This document shows, in pieces, positions 7,267 through 16,827 of a stretch of 40,912 bases of DNA. A model generated the notes under the pieces. That model saw only the letters and a program-made list of their open reading frames with translations, ran no database searches and was not told the origin of the DNA. The DNA is taken from assembly GCA_024277375.1 (NCBI GenBank), contig JAJRVD010000104.1, positions 1-40,912 of the forward strand, given 5' to 3'. This stretch comes from Candidatus Omnitrophota bacterium (GTDB taxonomy: Bacteria > Omnitrophota > Gorgyraeia > Tantalellales > Tantalellaceae). Position 1 is the first letter of the stretch, and each line of letters begins with the position of its first letter. Made by a program: the position numbers and the translations under genes.

Positions 7267-8946
7267 CTATACCAAATGAACTATTATCGCGCCCCATACA
7301 GTTAGTATAAAATTCCCAAAAGCATATGGAACGGTATATCCAAGCGCCGGAACAGAACTATCAGACGCTTCTTTCAAAACATTAAGTGACGGCGTCGCGG
7401 TCCCCGCTCCGGTAAGCGCCCCCAAAAGAAGGAGAGGATTCATTTTAAGAACGAACCTTCCAAAAATAAGACCAAGTATATGCGGCGTTAGAGTAAGAAC
7501 AACACCGGCAAAGAATAGTATCAAACCGGTGCTACGGAGAGCATCCACCGCTTTAGGACCTGCCGTAAGACCAACGCAAGCTATAAAAAGATTAAGTCCG
7601 AAATTCGTGAACACCCATTGCGCACCGGTAGGAATTTGTCCAAATGTGGGATGAAGCGATCTAAGCCATCCAAAAACTATACCGGACAAGAGAACTCCGC
7701 CGCCTATCCCAAGGGTTAACGGTATGCCCGCGATAGGCACCGCTGCCAAGCCCAGCAAAGTTCCCAAAACACACCCAACGCCGACAATAACCATATCCGT
7801 AGCTACAGTTTGTCGTTCAGGATAGCCTAGGTCCGCGACAAACCTTTCGACATCTTTCTCCGCACCGGCAACATGGAGAATATCGCATTTATGTACCACA
7901 GTATCACGTGCTAACGGTATTTCATGTCCCTGGCGGGTGATCTTTCTTAAAAAACATCCGTGTCCATGCTCGCCACTGATCTGGCCCAACGTTTTTCCAA
8001 CCACTTCTTTTTTCGTAACACAGATACCCAGGATCTCACCAAGAATATCCTCAACATCCTTATCGTCAACTTCAGGCCCTATCATTTCATTCGCCTTCAA
8101 AAACTCCTGGCGATTACCAACTATAGCAACTATGTCGCCGGTCTCTATACGCGTATCCTGAGCAGGATCCATGACGCCATCTGCTTTCTTAAGTTTATCA
8201 ACAACTATCCTACCCTCAAAAAGACCTTCAAATTCCTTGACCGTTTTACCGAAAATTTCTCCCTTCGCAACCTTATAGGCCCTTAGATTTAAACGTTTAT
8301 ACCACGAAAAAAGTTCCGGAGACAATTCTTCATTATCTGAACCTGACATCTCTCTTTCAACCTTTCTCGCTTCTTCCTTAAGGTCCCATCCGAGAAGACG
8401 CGGAACAAGTTTGAAGAATACAATAAGACCGGCAACACCAAAGAGATAAGTTATAGCATACGCGATAGCGACATTACTCTCTAAAAGCGTTTTCTGGGCA
8501 CCCGATATGGCCAAATGTTTTATGGCCCCATCGGCCGTACCTATTATTGAAGACTGTGTCATCGCGCCGCTTATCATTCCGGCAGTGGTACCCGCGTCAA
8601 GATTGAAAGCCTTTCCCAAAAGCACGGCGACTACAAGACCTACCGCGGCGACAAAAAGTGAAAGCCATACATATTTTATGCCGTCTTTTTTAAGCGCACC
8701 AAAGAATTGCGGTCCTACCCTATATCCTACACAAAAGATAAAAAGAGCGAACCCTATGGCTCTAGCCATAGGCGGTACATCTATATTCATTTGACCAAGC
8801 ACGATCGCGGCAATAAGAACACCCGCGGTCGCTCCAAAACTGAAGCCAAAGATCTTTATCTTGCCTATCTGATACCCTATGGCGAGCGCCAAAAAAACCA
8901 CGATCTGAGGATAAGCTCGAAAGGTCTCGATCATGTTTTGAACCAT
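7267..8946 (-). CDS. aspT: AspT/YidE-type transporter (aspartate:alanine antiporter family) with RCK_C domains
   Basis: Two hydrophobic repeats flanking TrkA-C-like domains. The start codon overlaps the aspD stop (TAATG). Confidence 0.85.
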   Translation of the reverse strand: MVQNMIETFRAYPQIVVFLALAIGYQIGKIKIFGFSFGATAGVLIAAIVLGQMNIDVPPMARAIGFALFIFCVGYRVGPQFFGALKKDGIKYVWLSLFVAAVGLVVAVLLGKAFNLDAGTTAGMISGAMTQSSIIGTADGAIKHLAISGAQKTLLESNVAIAYAITYLFGVAGLIVFFKLVPRLLGWDLKEEARKVEREMSGSDNEELSPELFSWYKRLNLRAYKVAKGEIFGKTVKEFEGLFEGRIVVDKLKKADGVMDPAQDTRIETGDIVAIVGNRQEFLKANEMIGPEVDDKDVEDILGEILGICVTKKEVVGKTLGQISGEHGHGCFLRKITRQGHEIPLARDTVVHKCDILHVAGAEKDVERFVADLGYPERQTVATDMVIVGVGCVLGTLLGLAAVPIAGIPLTLGIGGGVLLSGIVFGWLRSLHPTFGQIPTGAQWVFTNFGLNLFIACVGLTAGPKAVDALRSTGLILFFAGVVLTLTPHILGLIFGRFVLKMNPLLLLGALTGAGTATPSLNVLKEASDSSVPALGYTVPYAFGNFILTVWGAIIVHLV

Positions 8947-10571
8947 TATTTTCCCCCTTTCCATCCAGCGTGATATTCTTCCAATAGATCTGAAATACCC
9001 CTGCCAATACTGGCGTATGCGGCATCCGGCAAATTAGCGAGCGAAACACGCACAGACATGTTCGGCGCGTCAAAGCCGCCGCCATCCATTAAGACTATAG
9101 ATTTTTCTTCCGCTAATCGCCACACAAAATCTATCGGTTCGTGCTCTTTGATCATATACTCGCGAAATTCATTCCCATATCTTTTCTTGGCAAGCTGAGG
9201 AATATCTATGGTCGTGTAATAGCGAGCGTCATATTCATTGTCGGGGCCTGGCTCGCCCAAGGCGTCGTACAACGTTTTAAATCTGTGCGCTACTACTGAC
9301 TGCGCTTCTTTTTTATATTCTCCTGCTTTGTCAACAAGACAATACAATGAGAACAGCACCATAAGAACTTGCTGTGGGGTAGAAAGACCTGCCGTGTGAT
9401 GAAGCGCAACGGATCTTGAATCGGCGACCATCCTGTCTATGAACTTCATATTATCCGGATCAAGCGCGACCGTGCCGTACCTCTTATGAAGCGCGTCTCT
9501 ATCTTCTTGCGGAAGTTCTTTTATCTTTTTATCGAAAATGTTGTCTTCATGAATACCTATGACCCCTAGCCTCCATCCGGTAGCGCCAAAATATTTCGAA
9601 TATGAATAGACCAATATTGTATTCGCCGGAGCCACTGCCGCAAGAGATCTGAAACCATTAACAAAAGTCGCGTAAACATCATCCGTAAGAAGGATCAGGT
9701 CTTTTCGTTTTGTTTTTACAAGTTCGGCGATTTTATCAAGTGTTTTTCTCTGCATGCTTACGGATGTCGGGTTTGACGGGTTCACAATAAAAAAAGCTTT
9801 TACTTCAGGGTCTTCAAGTTTTTTTATCTCCGCATCCGAATACTGCCAATCATTATTTTCATCCTGTTCTATCTCAAGCTCTACAAACTCATAATCATTA
9901 AGATTTGGTATTTCCAAATACGGTGTAAATATTGGCGTACCGATAGCTATCTTATCTCCTTTATGCAAGAGTTTGTTCTCCATAAGACTCGAAAAAATAT
10001 AATCCATTGCCGCGGTCCCGCCTTCGGTCGCGAAAAGATCAAACTTGCCCGCCGGCGGCTGGCACGCGCACATCTCTTGATCAAGATACTTATACACTAC
10101 TTTCTCGGAGTAGTTCAACATCCTGTCCGGTGTTGGGTAATGATCTCCCAAAATAGCATCTACCATCTCACATATAAAATCATCGCCATCGTAGTTAAGT
10201 TCATTTCGCACATGATCAAACGCCTTTTTAAGGAACGCTATCCCCGGCGCGTCCCAATTAACTTCAAGATATTTTTGAAACCTGTCGGCGATCCCTTCTT
10301 TTACGGGCGTTGATCCAAGCCTGGTTCTATGAGGCGTTCTTTCGGCTTCTTCAACCGCGAAAAGATTCAGCTGGCTAAAACCCTGCCTCGGAACCATTGT
10401 TATCCAGTTGGGGTTACCCCTTCCGGCATTGAGCATCGTACGTTCATGATGCGACTGGGACATTTTTATAAGTTTGTTTTTTAATTCAAAAGGACTTAAT
10501 CCTTCATAACGTTTCTCTTCAACTCGACTCATAATATACTCCTTTGTTTTATCGTAATCAGGGCTACGCAA
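8946..10571 (-). CDS. aspD: bifunctional aspartate aminotransferase / L-aspartate 4-decarboxylase
   Basis: 'NAGRGNPNWITMVPRQGFSQLNLFA', 'SKYFGATGWRLGVIG' PLP-lysine region, ~535 aa class I/II aminotransferase fold. Adjacent to aspT. Confidence 0.9.
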   Translation of the reverse strand: MRSPDYDKTKEYIMSRVEEKRYEGLSPFELKNKLIKMSQSHHERTMLNAGRGNPNWITMVPRQGFSQLNLFAVEEAERTPHRTRLGSTPVKEGIADRFQKYLEVNWDAPGIAFLKKAFDHVRNELNYDGDDFICEMVDAILGDHYPTPDRMLNYSEKVVYKYLDQEMCACQPPAGKFDLFATEGGTAAMDYIFSSLMENKLLHKGDKIAIGTPIFTPYLEIPNLNDYEFVELEIEQDENNDWQYSDAEIKKLEDPEVKAFFIVNPSNPTSVSMQRKTLDKIAELVKTKRKDLILLTDDVYATFVNGFRSLAAVAPANTILVYSYSKYFGATGWRLGVIGIHEDNIFDKKIKELPQEDRDALHKRYGTVALDPDNMKFIDRMVADSRSVALHHTAGLSTPQQVLMVLFSLYCLVDKAGEYKKEAQSVVAHRFKTLYDALGEPGPDNEYDARYYTTIDIPQLAKKRYGNEFREYMIKEHEPIDFVWRLAEEKSIVLMDGGGFDAPNMSVRVSLANLPDAAYASIGRGISDLLEEYHAGWKGGK

Positions 10572-10602
10572 AACAACAAAATGTTGTCATTCCCGCTTTC
10601 CA

Positions 10603-10736
10603 GGCTGTGTCGCAAGTCACATTGTGAGAGACTGCATACAACATATTATACCGGGTTCGATTCATCGCACCCGATATAACGGGCTTGATGAATCAAGCCC
10701 CTACGTCAAATCAAATCCCCACATTATGACACAGAC
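10603..10736. mobile_element. MITE-like bipartite palindromic repeat, copy 4
   Basis: GGCTGTGTCGCAAG...CCGGGTTCGATTCATCGCACCCGATATAACGGGCTTGATGAATCAAGCCCCTAC...ATTATGACACAG. Outer arm CGTTTTGCAGA at 10762-10772. Confidence 0.75.
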
Positions 10737-10778
10737 TGTTCGCGTGGATGACAAAAAACGCCGTTTTGCAGAACTCAT

Positions 10779-11894
10779 TTATCGTAATGCGCAACGTGTT
10801 TCCCAACACCCTTCACTCTTCACCTTTTGTGTTTTCTTTAATATCCGTCGAACAAGGTGAAGCCATTCTTCGTCTTCATATTTGCTTTTTCTGAACTGCC
10901 AGTACTCCGCTCCCCATAAAAGTATCGTATCAAACCCCAGAGAAATAAATTCCTCCAGAGTCTTTTCCGCCTCTATTGCCTTAGCCGTTAGGGGAGTTTC
11001 CCTATCAGTATACACCAACCTTCCAGGCTCCCATGGTTCCGCCTGAAATTCAACGATCCAGGCCTTTTTACCTTTCTCTTTTATTCTACCAAGAAGACGA
11101 GCGAAATATTTCCTTCTCGTTTTCTCTCGTGTTCTAAAATATAATTTTAAACCCCATGTTTTATGCCCCACTATTGGATATACGTTCAATCCCAGCACAT
11201 CACACATCTCTAAGCTCTCTTCTATCGGATCGTGTTTAACTGACAAGGCTGAAAAGAATCTGAGGAAGCCATTCGGGTATGTCGCGGTAGTTAGGACTAT
11301 TTCTCTCTGGGCTCCATCCAACGACCTCACTAAGTTTATCTCTTCAGCCAAAAACTCTTTTCCTATGTACCAGTAATCTCCACCGAACTTGTTTAGTGCT
11401 TCGTTCTCCACCTGCCAATACTTGATGATATCCTCATCTCTGTACCTCTCAACAACCTTTGTTATGAATTTGAGTGTTCGTTCCCTAAGGTACTCATTTT
11501 CCGACACATCACCCCCGTAAGAGAACGATACTTTCTCTTGAACCCACTTCGGAATAAAATACTCCGGCCAGCGAGGTGCTTTCATTCCCACAGTAAGAAT
11601 AACGGGCACTTTATTGTCCCGAGCCTGGGAGATCTGCCAGTCAAGCATACTAAAATCATAAACGTCTTCGGTCTTCTCTATTTCGTTCCAGTAAGAACCA
11701 AGTCTTATGAGATGAAATCCCTCGCGAAGCGTCAGAAGATAGGTTTCCTTGCTATCAAGCCCTAAATAACCACTTTGCACCTGGCTGTATGTTGTACCTA
11801 TTCTCACGGTATCATCAGAGAACACCGACATCTGACCAAGGACAAAAACCGAAACGAACAGAAAGGCCGTGATCTTAGTTATATTATTTTCCAT
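10779..11894 (-). CDS. exported clan GH-A-like glycoside hydrolase
   Basis: TIM-barrel-like protein with 'KYWQVENEAL' and 'KKAWIVEFQAEPW' as candidate acid/base and nucleophile Glu. Signal peptide. Confidence 0.6.
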   Translation of the reverse strand: MENNITKITAFLFVSVFVLGQMSVFSDDTVRIGTTYSQVQSGYLGLDSKETYLLTLREGFHLIRLGSYWNEIEKTEDVYDFSMLDWQISQARDNKVPVILTVGMKAPRWPEYFIPKWVQEKVSFSYGGDVSENEYLRERTLKFITKVVERYRDEDIIKYWQVENEALNKFGGDYWYIGKEFLAEEINLVRSLDGAQREIVLTTATYPNGFLRFFSALSVKHDPIEESLEMCDVLGLNVYPIVGHKTWGLKLYFRTREKTRRKYFARLLGRIKEKGKKAWIVEFQAEPWEPGRLVYTDRETPLTAKAIEAEKTLEEFISLGFDTILLWGAEYWQFRKSKYEDEEWLHLVRRILKKTQKVKSEGCWETRCALR

Positions 11895-13533
11895 TTTCCC
11901 GAAGCCTGCTTTTATCCGTAACCCAGAACGTCATATATTTGCCCAGCATCAGACGCGTCTGCGCGTCTAACGCGGGAATGGCGCTTAAAAATATGATCGT
12001 AAATGGTATCAAGAGCCATTGAAACGCGTACCCTACCCTTTTCAGGATCGGATTTTTCCCTGATCTTGCCGGCAAAAGGAATAAACTGAGTATTATACTC
12101 ACTATCATCGACAATGACGCTAAGTGAAATATCGTACCGGCTATGCGCGGAGCGCTGTAATAAAGCACTGTATGAGAAAATTCGCGTGTCGCGAAAATAG
12201 CGGGAAGCCACCCTATAACACTCAAGAGGAATGCCCACGTAGTCCACGCGATATGTCCTTCAAATAATTTGAAAGCATGTTTCGCTTTCCGGTATAAAGG
12301 TATTTTTTTGCTTTTGAGAAACGCTCGCATAAGGATGGGAAAATTCTCAACTCCCCATGCCCAGCGCCGCCTCTGTTTATACACATTAACTACCGTCTGC
12401 CACCAAGACTCCGCGACGACAGCATCCATTGAAAGAGTTAAATACATAGGAACAACGTGATAATCGCTGTCATAATGAACAAATGCTTTCCAGAAAATGG
12501 CCGAGTCGTCCGAGATCATATCCACCGGCCAGTATCCGATCTCTACCAGAGCTTTGAAACTCATGCTATGGCTTGAAAAAGTGACCAGCTTATCCGGATT
12601 TGTCGCCTCGATCAGCTGAAAGAACGAAGATCCTGTTTCCAATACTCTCGTTATGCCGGGCGCCTCCCATATATTGTTATTGTAAACCGGTACCGGCTGA
12701 AAACTCGCGCGTTCTCTATCGGGAAACGTAAGGTAATAATATGTAAGACCCGCGAAATAATCGGGTTCGACTACCGTATCCGAGTCAAAACAAGACGCTA
12801 TCACATTCTCATACGGTATATTCTTTTCTTTCAAATATTCCGCGGATTTTCGGGCCGCGTAACTTGTATTGGCTCCCTTAGCTCTTGCTTCACCCGCAAT
12901 CCCATCAGGATGACGGACTTCCAAAATATCGAAGAATCTGTTTTTATAAGACTCAACCAGACTTCTTGTAGCCGCCTTTACTTCTTCCTTAGCTCTTGCC
13001 TCAAGAGCTATAACCACAAGAATCCTCTCGGCGGGAAAAGTTCCTTCCGCTATACTCTTTATCCCGGGTTCTACTATCTCTCTCGTTTCTTTCGCGACCG
13101 GAATGATAACCAATTGATAAATATCTTTAGAAGAGGGAGGTTTCTTATGGGATTTTTCTAGTCTGTCCAGCTCCTTTATATGTGAATCTAATACGATCCT
13201 TTCTTTTAGCCGGTCGGGCTTTTTCTCGTCAAGCATCTGACGGTACTCGTCTATATTGTCTACTCCGCGCACCCTTTCCATCCAATCGGTTTTCTTCTCC
13301 ATAGAAAGCCTCGAGTATGATAATACAAGGAAAAGCGTCATATAAAGCAACCTCATAAGCCAATAAAGATCGAAAGCAATAATTATCATAGCGGCGATAA
13401 TAGGCTTACAGAAAGAGAGTATTATCATTCCTATTATCACACACCAGCTTGTGAGCCCCGGGATGATCTCAAAAAACCTCTGGAGGGTTTTATCCTGACC
13501 CGTAAGACCGCTTGATGAAAACTTAAATTCCAT
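11884..13533 (-). CDS. membrane glycosyltransferase, GT2-like
   Basis: 'VIASCFDSDTVVEPDYF' and a 'QRRRWAWG' motif with N- and C-terminal TM segments. Confidence 0.75.
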   Translation of the reverse strand: MEFKFSSSGLTGQDKTLQRFFEIIPGLTSWCVIIGMIILSFCKPIIAAMIIIAFDLYWLMRLLYMTLFLVLSYSRLSMEKKTDWMERVRGVDNIDEYRQMLDEKKPDRLKERIVLDSHIKELDRLEKSHKKPPSSKDIYQLVIIPVAKETREIVEPGIKSIAEGTFPAERILVVIALEARAKEEVKAATRSLVESYKNRFFDILEVRHPDGIAGEARAKGANTSYAARKSAEYLKEKNIPYENVIASCFDSDTVVEPDYFAGLTYYYLTFPDRERASFQPVPVYNNNIWEAPGITRVLETGSSFFQLIEATNPDKLVTFSSHSMSFKALVEIGYWPVDMISDDSAIFWKAFVHYDSDYHVVPMYLTLSMDAVVAESWWQTVVNVYKQRRRWAWGVENFPILMRAFLKSKKIPLYRKAKHAFKLFEGHIAWTTWAFLLSVIGWLPAIFATREFSHTVLYYSAPRIAGTIFHLASLSMIVSIILSLFLLPARSGKNPILKRVGYAFQWLLIPFTIIFLSAIPALDAQTRLMLGKYMTFWVTDKSRLRENGK

Positions 13534-14954
13534 TATCCTCTTCCTTCTTCTTTTTCGGGTACTATCCCGGTCTCAAAAAGTGGCCCCTTATCAACCGGGA
13601 TAAGATATAGTTTCCCTGTGTTTTCCGAATAAAAAACATCGCGGGCGTCTTTCATCTTCAAGACATCTTGAACAGCATGATCTCCTTCAGGATCCAATGA
13701 GATCAAAAAGATATCCCCGCCATCGCGGAAGAGAAGATGAGAACCATCATAGACCCAATAAACCTGACTTATTTTCTTCCCGGCGGTATACACCCAGGTA
13801 AGCGACGGGCCCTTTTCAAATTCCACGTTTCCTGTTGCCTCGGCGGAAAAATCGATGATGCCTATCTTATCGGTCGTCCAGAAAAGAATTTTCTTCTTCC
13901 CATCATCGGGTTTTATCCCCAGTACCCCTTTATCTGCGAATTTATACGGGAGTCTATTCGCCGAAAGAGCCCCCGAGTCTGAAAGAAAAAGGATAGTTTC
14001 CGCGGAAAGGATCTCTATTTTATAAAAACCAGCACTCTTAAACGCCAGATCGCCTACTTGCGGGTCATCAAGAATAACGCTTAAGTTACTTTTATCAAGG
14101 TTCATTTTCTCAAGCGTATTATCTTTTTTTAGAACATATATTTCGCTGCCGAAAAGCCCACACCCTTTGACATCTTTAACATATTCCGGATATTCCGCGG
14201 CGTTTTCAACATCTGTTCTTGTCAGGGTCTCATTGTGAAGAGAAAAAATGTATCGTTTATCGCCTTGAGCCCATTCCACGTATGATGGGGAACCTTTAAA
14301 ATAAGGGGTTATATCCGTAATGACATTGTCATCGGTTTGCGTCTCTATCCAGAGATATTTCGTTTCACTCTCAAGGGAAGAAAGAAGAATAAACGAATCG
14401 TCATTGTCTGTTGTCACAAGAGAGATCGGAGCGTATCGCGCAAAAGGCGATTTCGGATCGGCTAAAGGCCACTCTTTACCGTTTGATACATTATACACAT
14501 TGATGCTTCCCAATCCCGCGCCGCCATCAAGAAGTATAATTTCGGTACCGGGAAGCTCAATAAGGTCACGATACCCTCCGGATGATATCTCTTTCTCGCT
14601 TCTTTTAGAAGGCATCAAAATGACTTTATCGAATACAGCGGCTTTTTCTTCTCTGACCCGAACGGTCTTCCGCCACTCGTCGTAGCCTGGCAACCGAATG
14701 GTTACATCATAACTTTTCGGCAATAACTCGCGAATGAGTGTTGGGGTTTTTTTAGCGTATTGTTTGCCGTTTATATATACACCGGCCCCGGATGGCGCGG
14801 TAGCAAGTGAGATAAGACCGGTCTTTACAACTCCTCCGGCAACTCCCGGCTCATAAAAATAACCCACCGCGTACAGGATAAGCACCGGACACACGACAAG
14901 ATATATCGCGGTACACACATAGAAAACTATTTTTCTAAAAAATTGCACTCTCAA
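13533..14954 (-). CDS. PEGA-domain membrane-anchored protein
   Basis: N-terminal TM segment, then 'SAPSGAGVYINGKQYAKKTPTLIRELLPKSYDVTIRLPGYDEWRKTVRV'. Confidence 0.75.
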   Translation of the reverse strand: MRVQFFRKIVFYVCTAIYLVVCPVLILYAVGYFYEPGVAGGVVKTGLISLATAPSGAGVYINGKQYAKKTPTLIRELLPKSYDVTIRLPGYDEWRKTVRVREEKAAVFDKVILMPSKRSEKEISSGGYRDLIELPGTEIILLDGGAGLGSINVYNVSNGKEWPLADPKSPFARYAPISLVTTDNDDSFILLSSLESETKYLWIETQTDDNVITDITPYFKGSPSYVEWAQGDKRYIFSLHNETLTRTDVENAAEYPEYVKDVKGCGLFGSEIYVLKKDNTLEKMNLDKSNLSVILDDPQVGDLAFKSAGFYKIEILSAETILFLSDSGALSANRLPYKFADKGVLGIKPDDGKKKILFWTTDKIGIIDFSAEATGNVEFEKGPSLTWVYTAGKKISQVYWVYDGSHLLFRDGGDIFLISLDPEGDHAVQDVLKMKDARDVFYSENTGKLYLIPVDKGPLFETGIVPEKEEGRG

Positions 14955-14986
14955 TCCTCGGTTGTCAGTTAAAAATTATTTTCAGT

Positions 14987-15262
14987 CTATCCATCCGAAC
15001 CGACCTGAAGATTACCGTTTGAAGAATAATTCGCTTCTGCTATTTTTTCTCCGTTCTCATCATATTTCAGAGATTGCGCTAAGGACCCATCGGGCCTAAA
15101 ATATTTCACTTTTCTCTTTTCGCCGGTAGCATTATTGTATTCCGTAGATTTTCTAACTTTACCGTTTTCATAGTATTCGTGCTCTACATCTGCCGCGCAA
15201 GCAGTCGTGGTTATCCCTGCGATACACATAACACCTGTCATGGCTAACACTGTAAGTTTCAT
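14987..15262 (-). CDS. small exported YwqK/MORN-like repeat protein
   Basis: Repeats of the YYENGKVRK / YFRPDGSLAQSLKYDENG type. Signal peptide. Confidence 0.6.
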   Translation of the reverse strand: MKLTVLAMTGVMCIAGITTTACAADVEHEYYENGKVRKSTEYNNATGEKRKVKYFRPDGSLAQSLKYDENGEKIAEANYSSNGNLQVGSDG

Positions 15263-15276
15263 ACTGCTCCTTGTTG

Positions 15277-15378
15277 TCAGGGGAGAAACTCCTCCCTTTT
15301 TATATGGGGCCTTAACTGACCCATGATTTCATTACAACTGATTATTTCCTCATCATTTTTGGCGACTTTTATTTCCAT
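15277..15378 (-). pseudogene. 33-aa N-terminal remnant resembling a GNAT acetyltransferase
   Basis: My translation: MEIKVAKNDEEIISCNEIMGQLRPHIKREEFLP*. The 'I..C..VM.QLRPH....EF' pattern is typical of the first ~30 aa of a GNAT subfamily. The rest of the domain is absent. Confidence 0.55.
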
Positions 15379-15409
15379 CTTAATTCCCTCTTTTCTAATT
15401 CGTTATTCC

Positions 15410-16813
15410 TTAACAGTGTTTCCTGTATTTACCGCGTTTACCGGGTTTCTTAGGCTTATTCCCCGGTTGCTCGGCAAAATGTTTCAGTATACGTTTTAAA
15501 TCGCCTATCAAAAGATCTGCCATATCCCTGCTAAAACCTTCCTTAACAACGATACGCAGGACCGCGATATCTTCGTCGTTAGCCGGTAACGTATAGGCGG
15601 GAATAAGCCAGCCTCTGTCACGAACCATTTCTGATATGTCAAACACGGAAAAATTGGTTTCCTCTTTGAGTTTAAAAGCAAAAACCGGGATATCCGATCC
15701 GTCGGTCAGCAACTTAAAAGGCCCGAGCTTAGCGATCTCACCGGAAAGATACAAGGCAGTCTCATGTAAGGATTTCATAATACGCCTGTATCCGGTTTTA
15801 CCCAAACGCAGAAAGTTATAATACTGCGCAACTATCTGGTTGCCCGGACGTGAAAAATTTATAGCAAATGTCGGCATCTCACCGCCGAGATAATTAACAT
15901 TGAAAATAAGATCCTTCGGCAGTTCCTCCCAATCACGCCAGATAACCCAGCCCACCCCGGGATAAACCAGTCCGTACTTATGTCCGGAGACATTGATCGA
16001 TTTTACCCACTTCAAACGAAAATCCCACTTCAGATCGGGCTGAATGAAAGGCGCGATAAAAGCGCCCGAGGCCCCGTCCACATGGATAGGAACCTCCCAT
16101 CCGGTTTTTGCGTTAAGCTTATCCAACGCTTTGCTTATTTCTTCAATCGGTTCATATTGCCCCGTGAACGTTGTCCCCAGAATAGTTGCAACACCGATAG
16201 TATTCTCATCGACACGTTTGATAACTTCTTCGGCATTAATAATGTAACGGTCACTTTCCATCGGGATAAAACGTGGTTCAACATCCCAGTAACGGCAGAA
16301 TTTCTCCCAACAAACCTGGACATCAACCCCCAAAATCAAATTAGGTTTATCTATCGGTTTTCCTTTAGCTTTCATCCGTTCTCGCCATTTCCATTTGAGT
16401 GCCATTCCGCCCAGCATGACGGCTTCTGAGGAACCGATCGTTGAACAGCCGCAGGCTTCACCCTTTTCCGGGGCGTTGTATAGACGCGACAACATATTCA
16501 CGCAGCGTTTCTCAAGCTCCGCCGTTTGCGGGTACTCATCCTTGTCGATCATATTTTTGTCGAATGTCTCAGCCATCAGTTGCTTCGCTTCCGGCTCCAT
16601 CCACGTCGTAACAAAGGTCGCGAGGTTAAGCCTGGAGTTACCGTCCAGCATCAGCTAATCGTGAACAATATTATACGCCGTCCTCGGAAGCATTTCATTT
16701 TCAGGCATTTCAAATCTTGGTATTGCCTCGTTCAGCTCTCGAGACGCGTATGTTGGTGTAAGTACTTTTTCAGAATCCCCAATTTGATCCAGCCTCACTT
16801 TTTTTGATAACAT
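15410..16813 (-). pseudogene. gadB: glutamate decarboxylase split by one in-frame TAG codon (16655-16657)
   Basis: Segment 16658-16813 encodes MLSKKVRLDQIGDSEKVLTPTYASRELNEAIPRFEMPENEMLPRTAYNIVHD, then TAG. The same frame continues [27 protein letters not shown]... to 15410. GAD family signatures: [19 protein letters not shown]. Confidence 0.9.
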
Positions 16814-16827
16814 TTCGTCCTCCTTGA

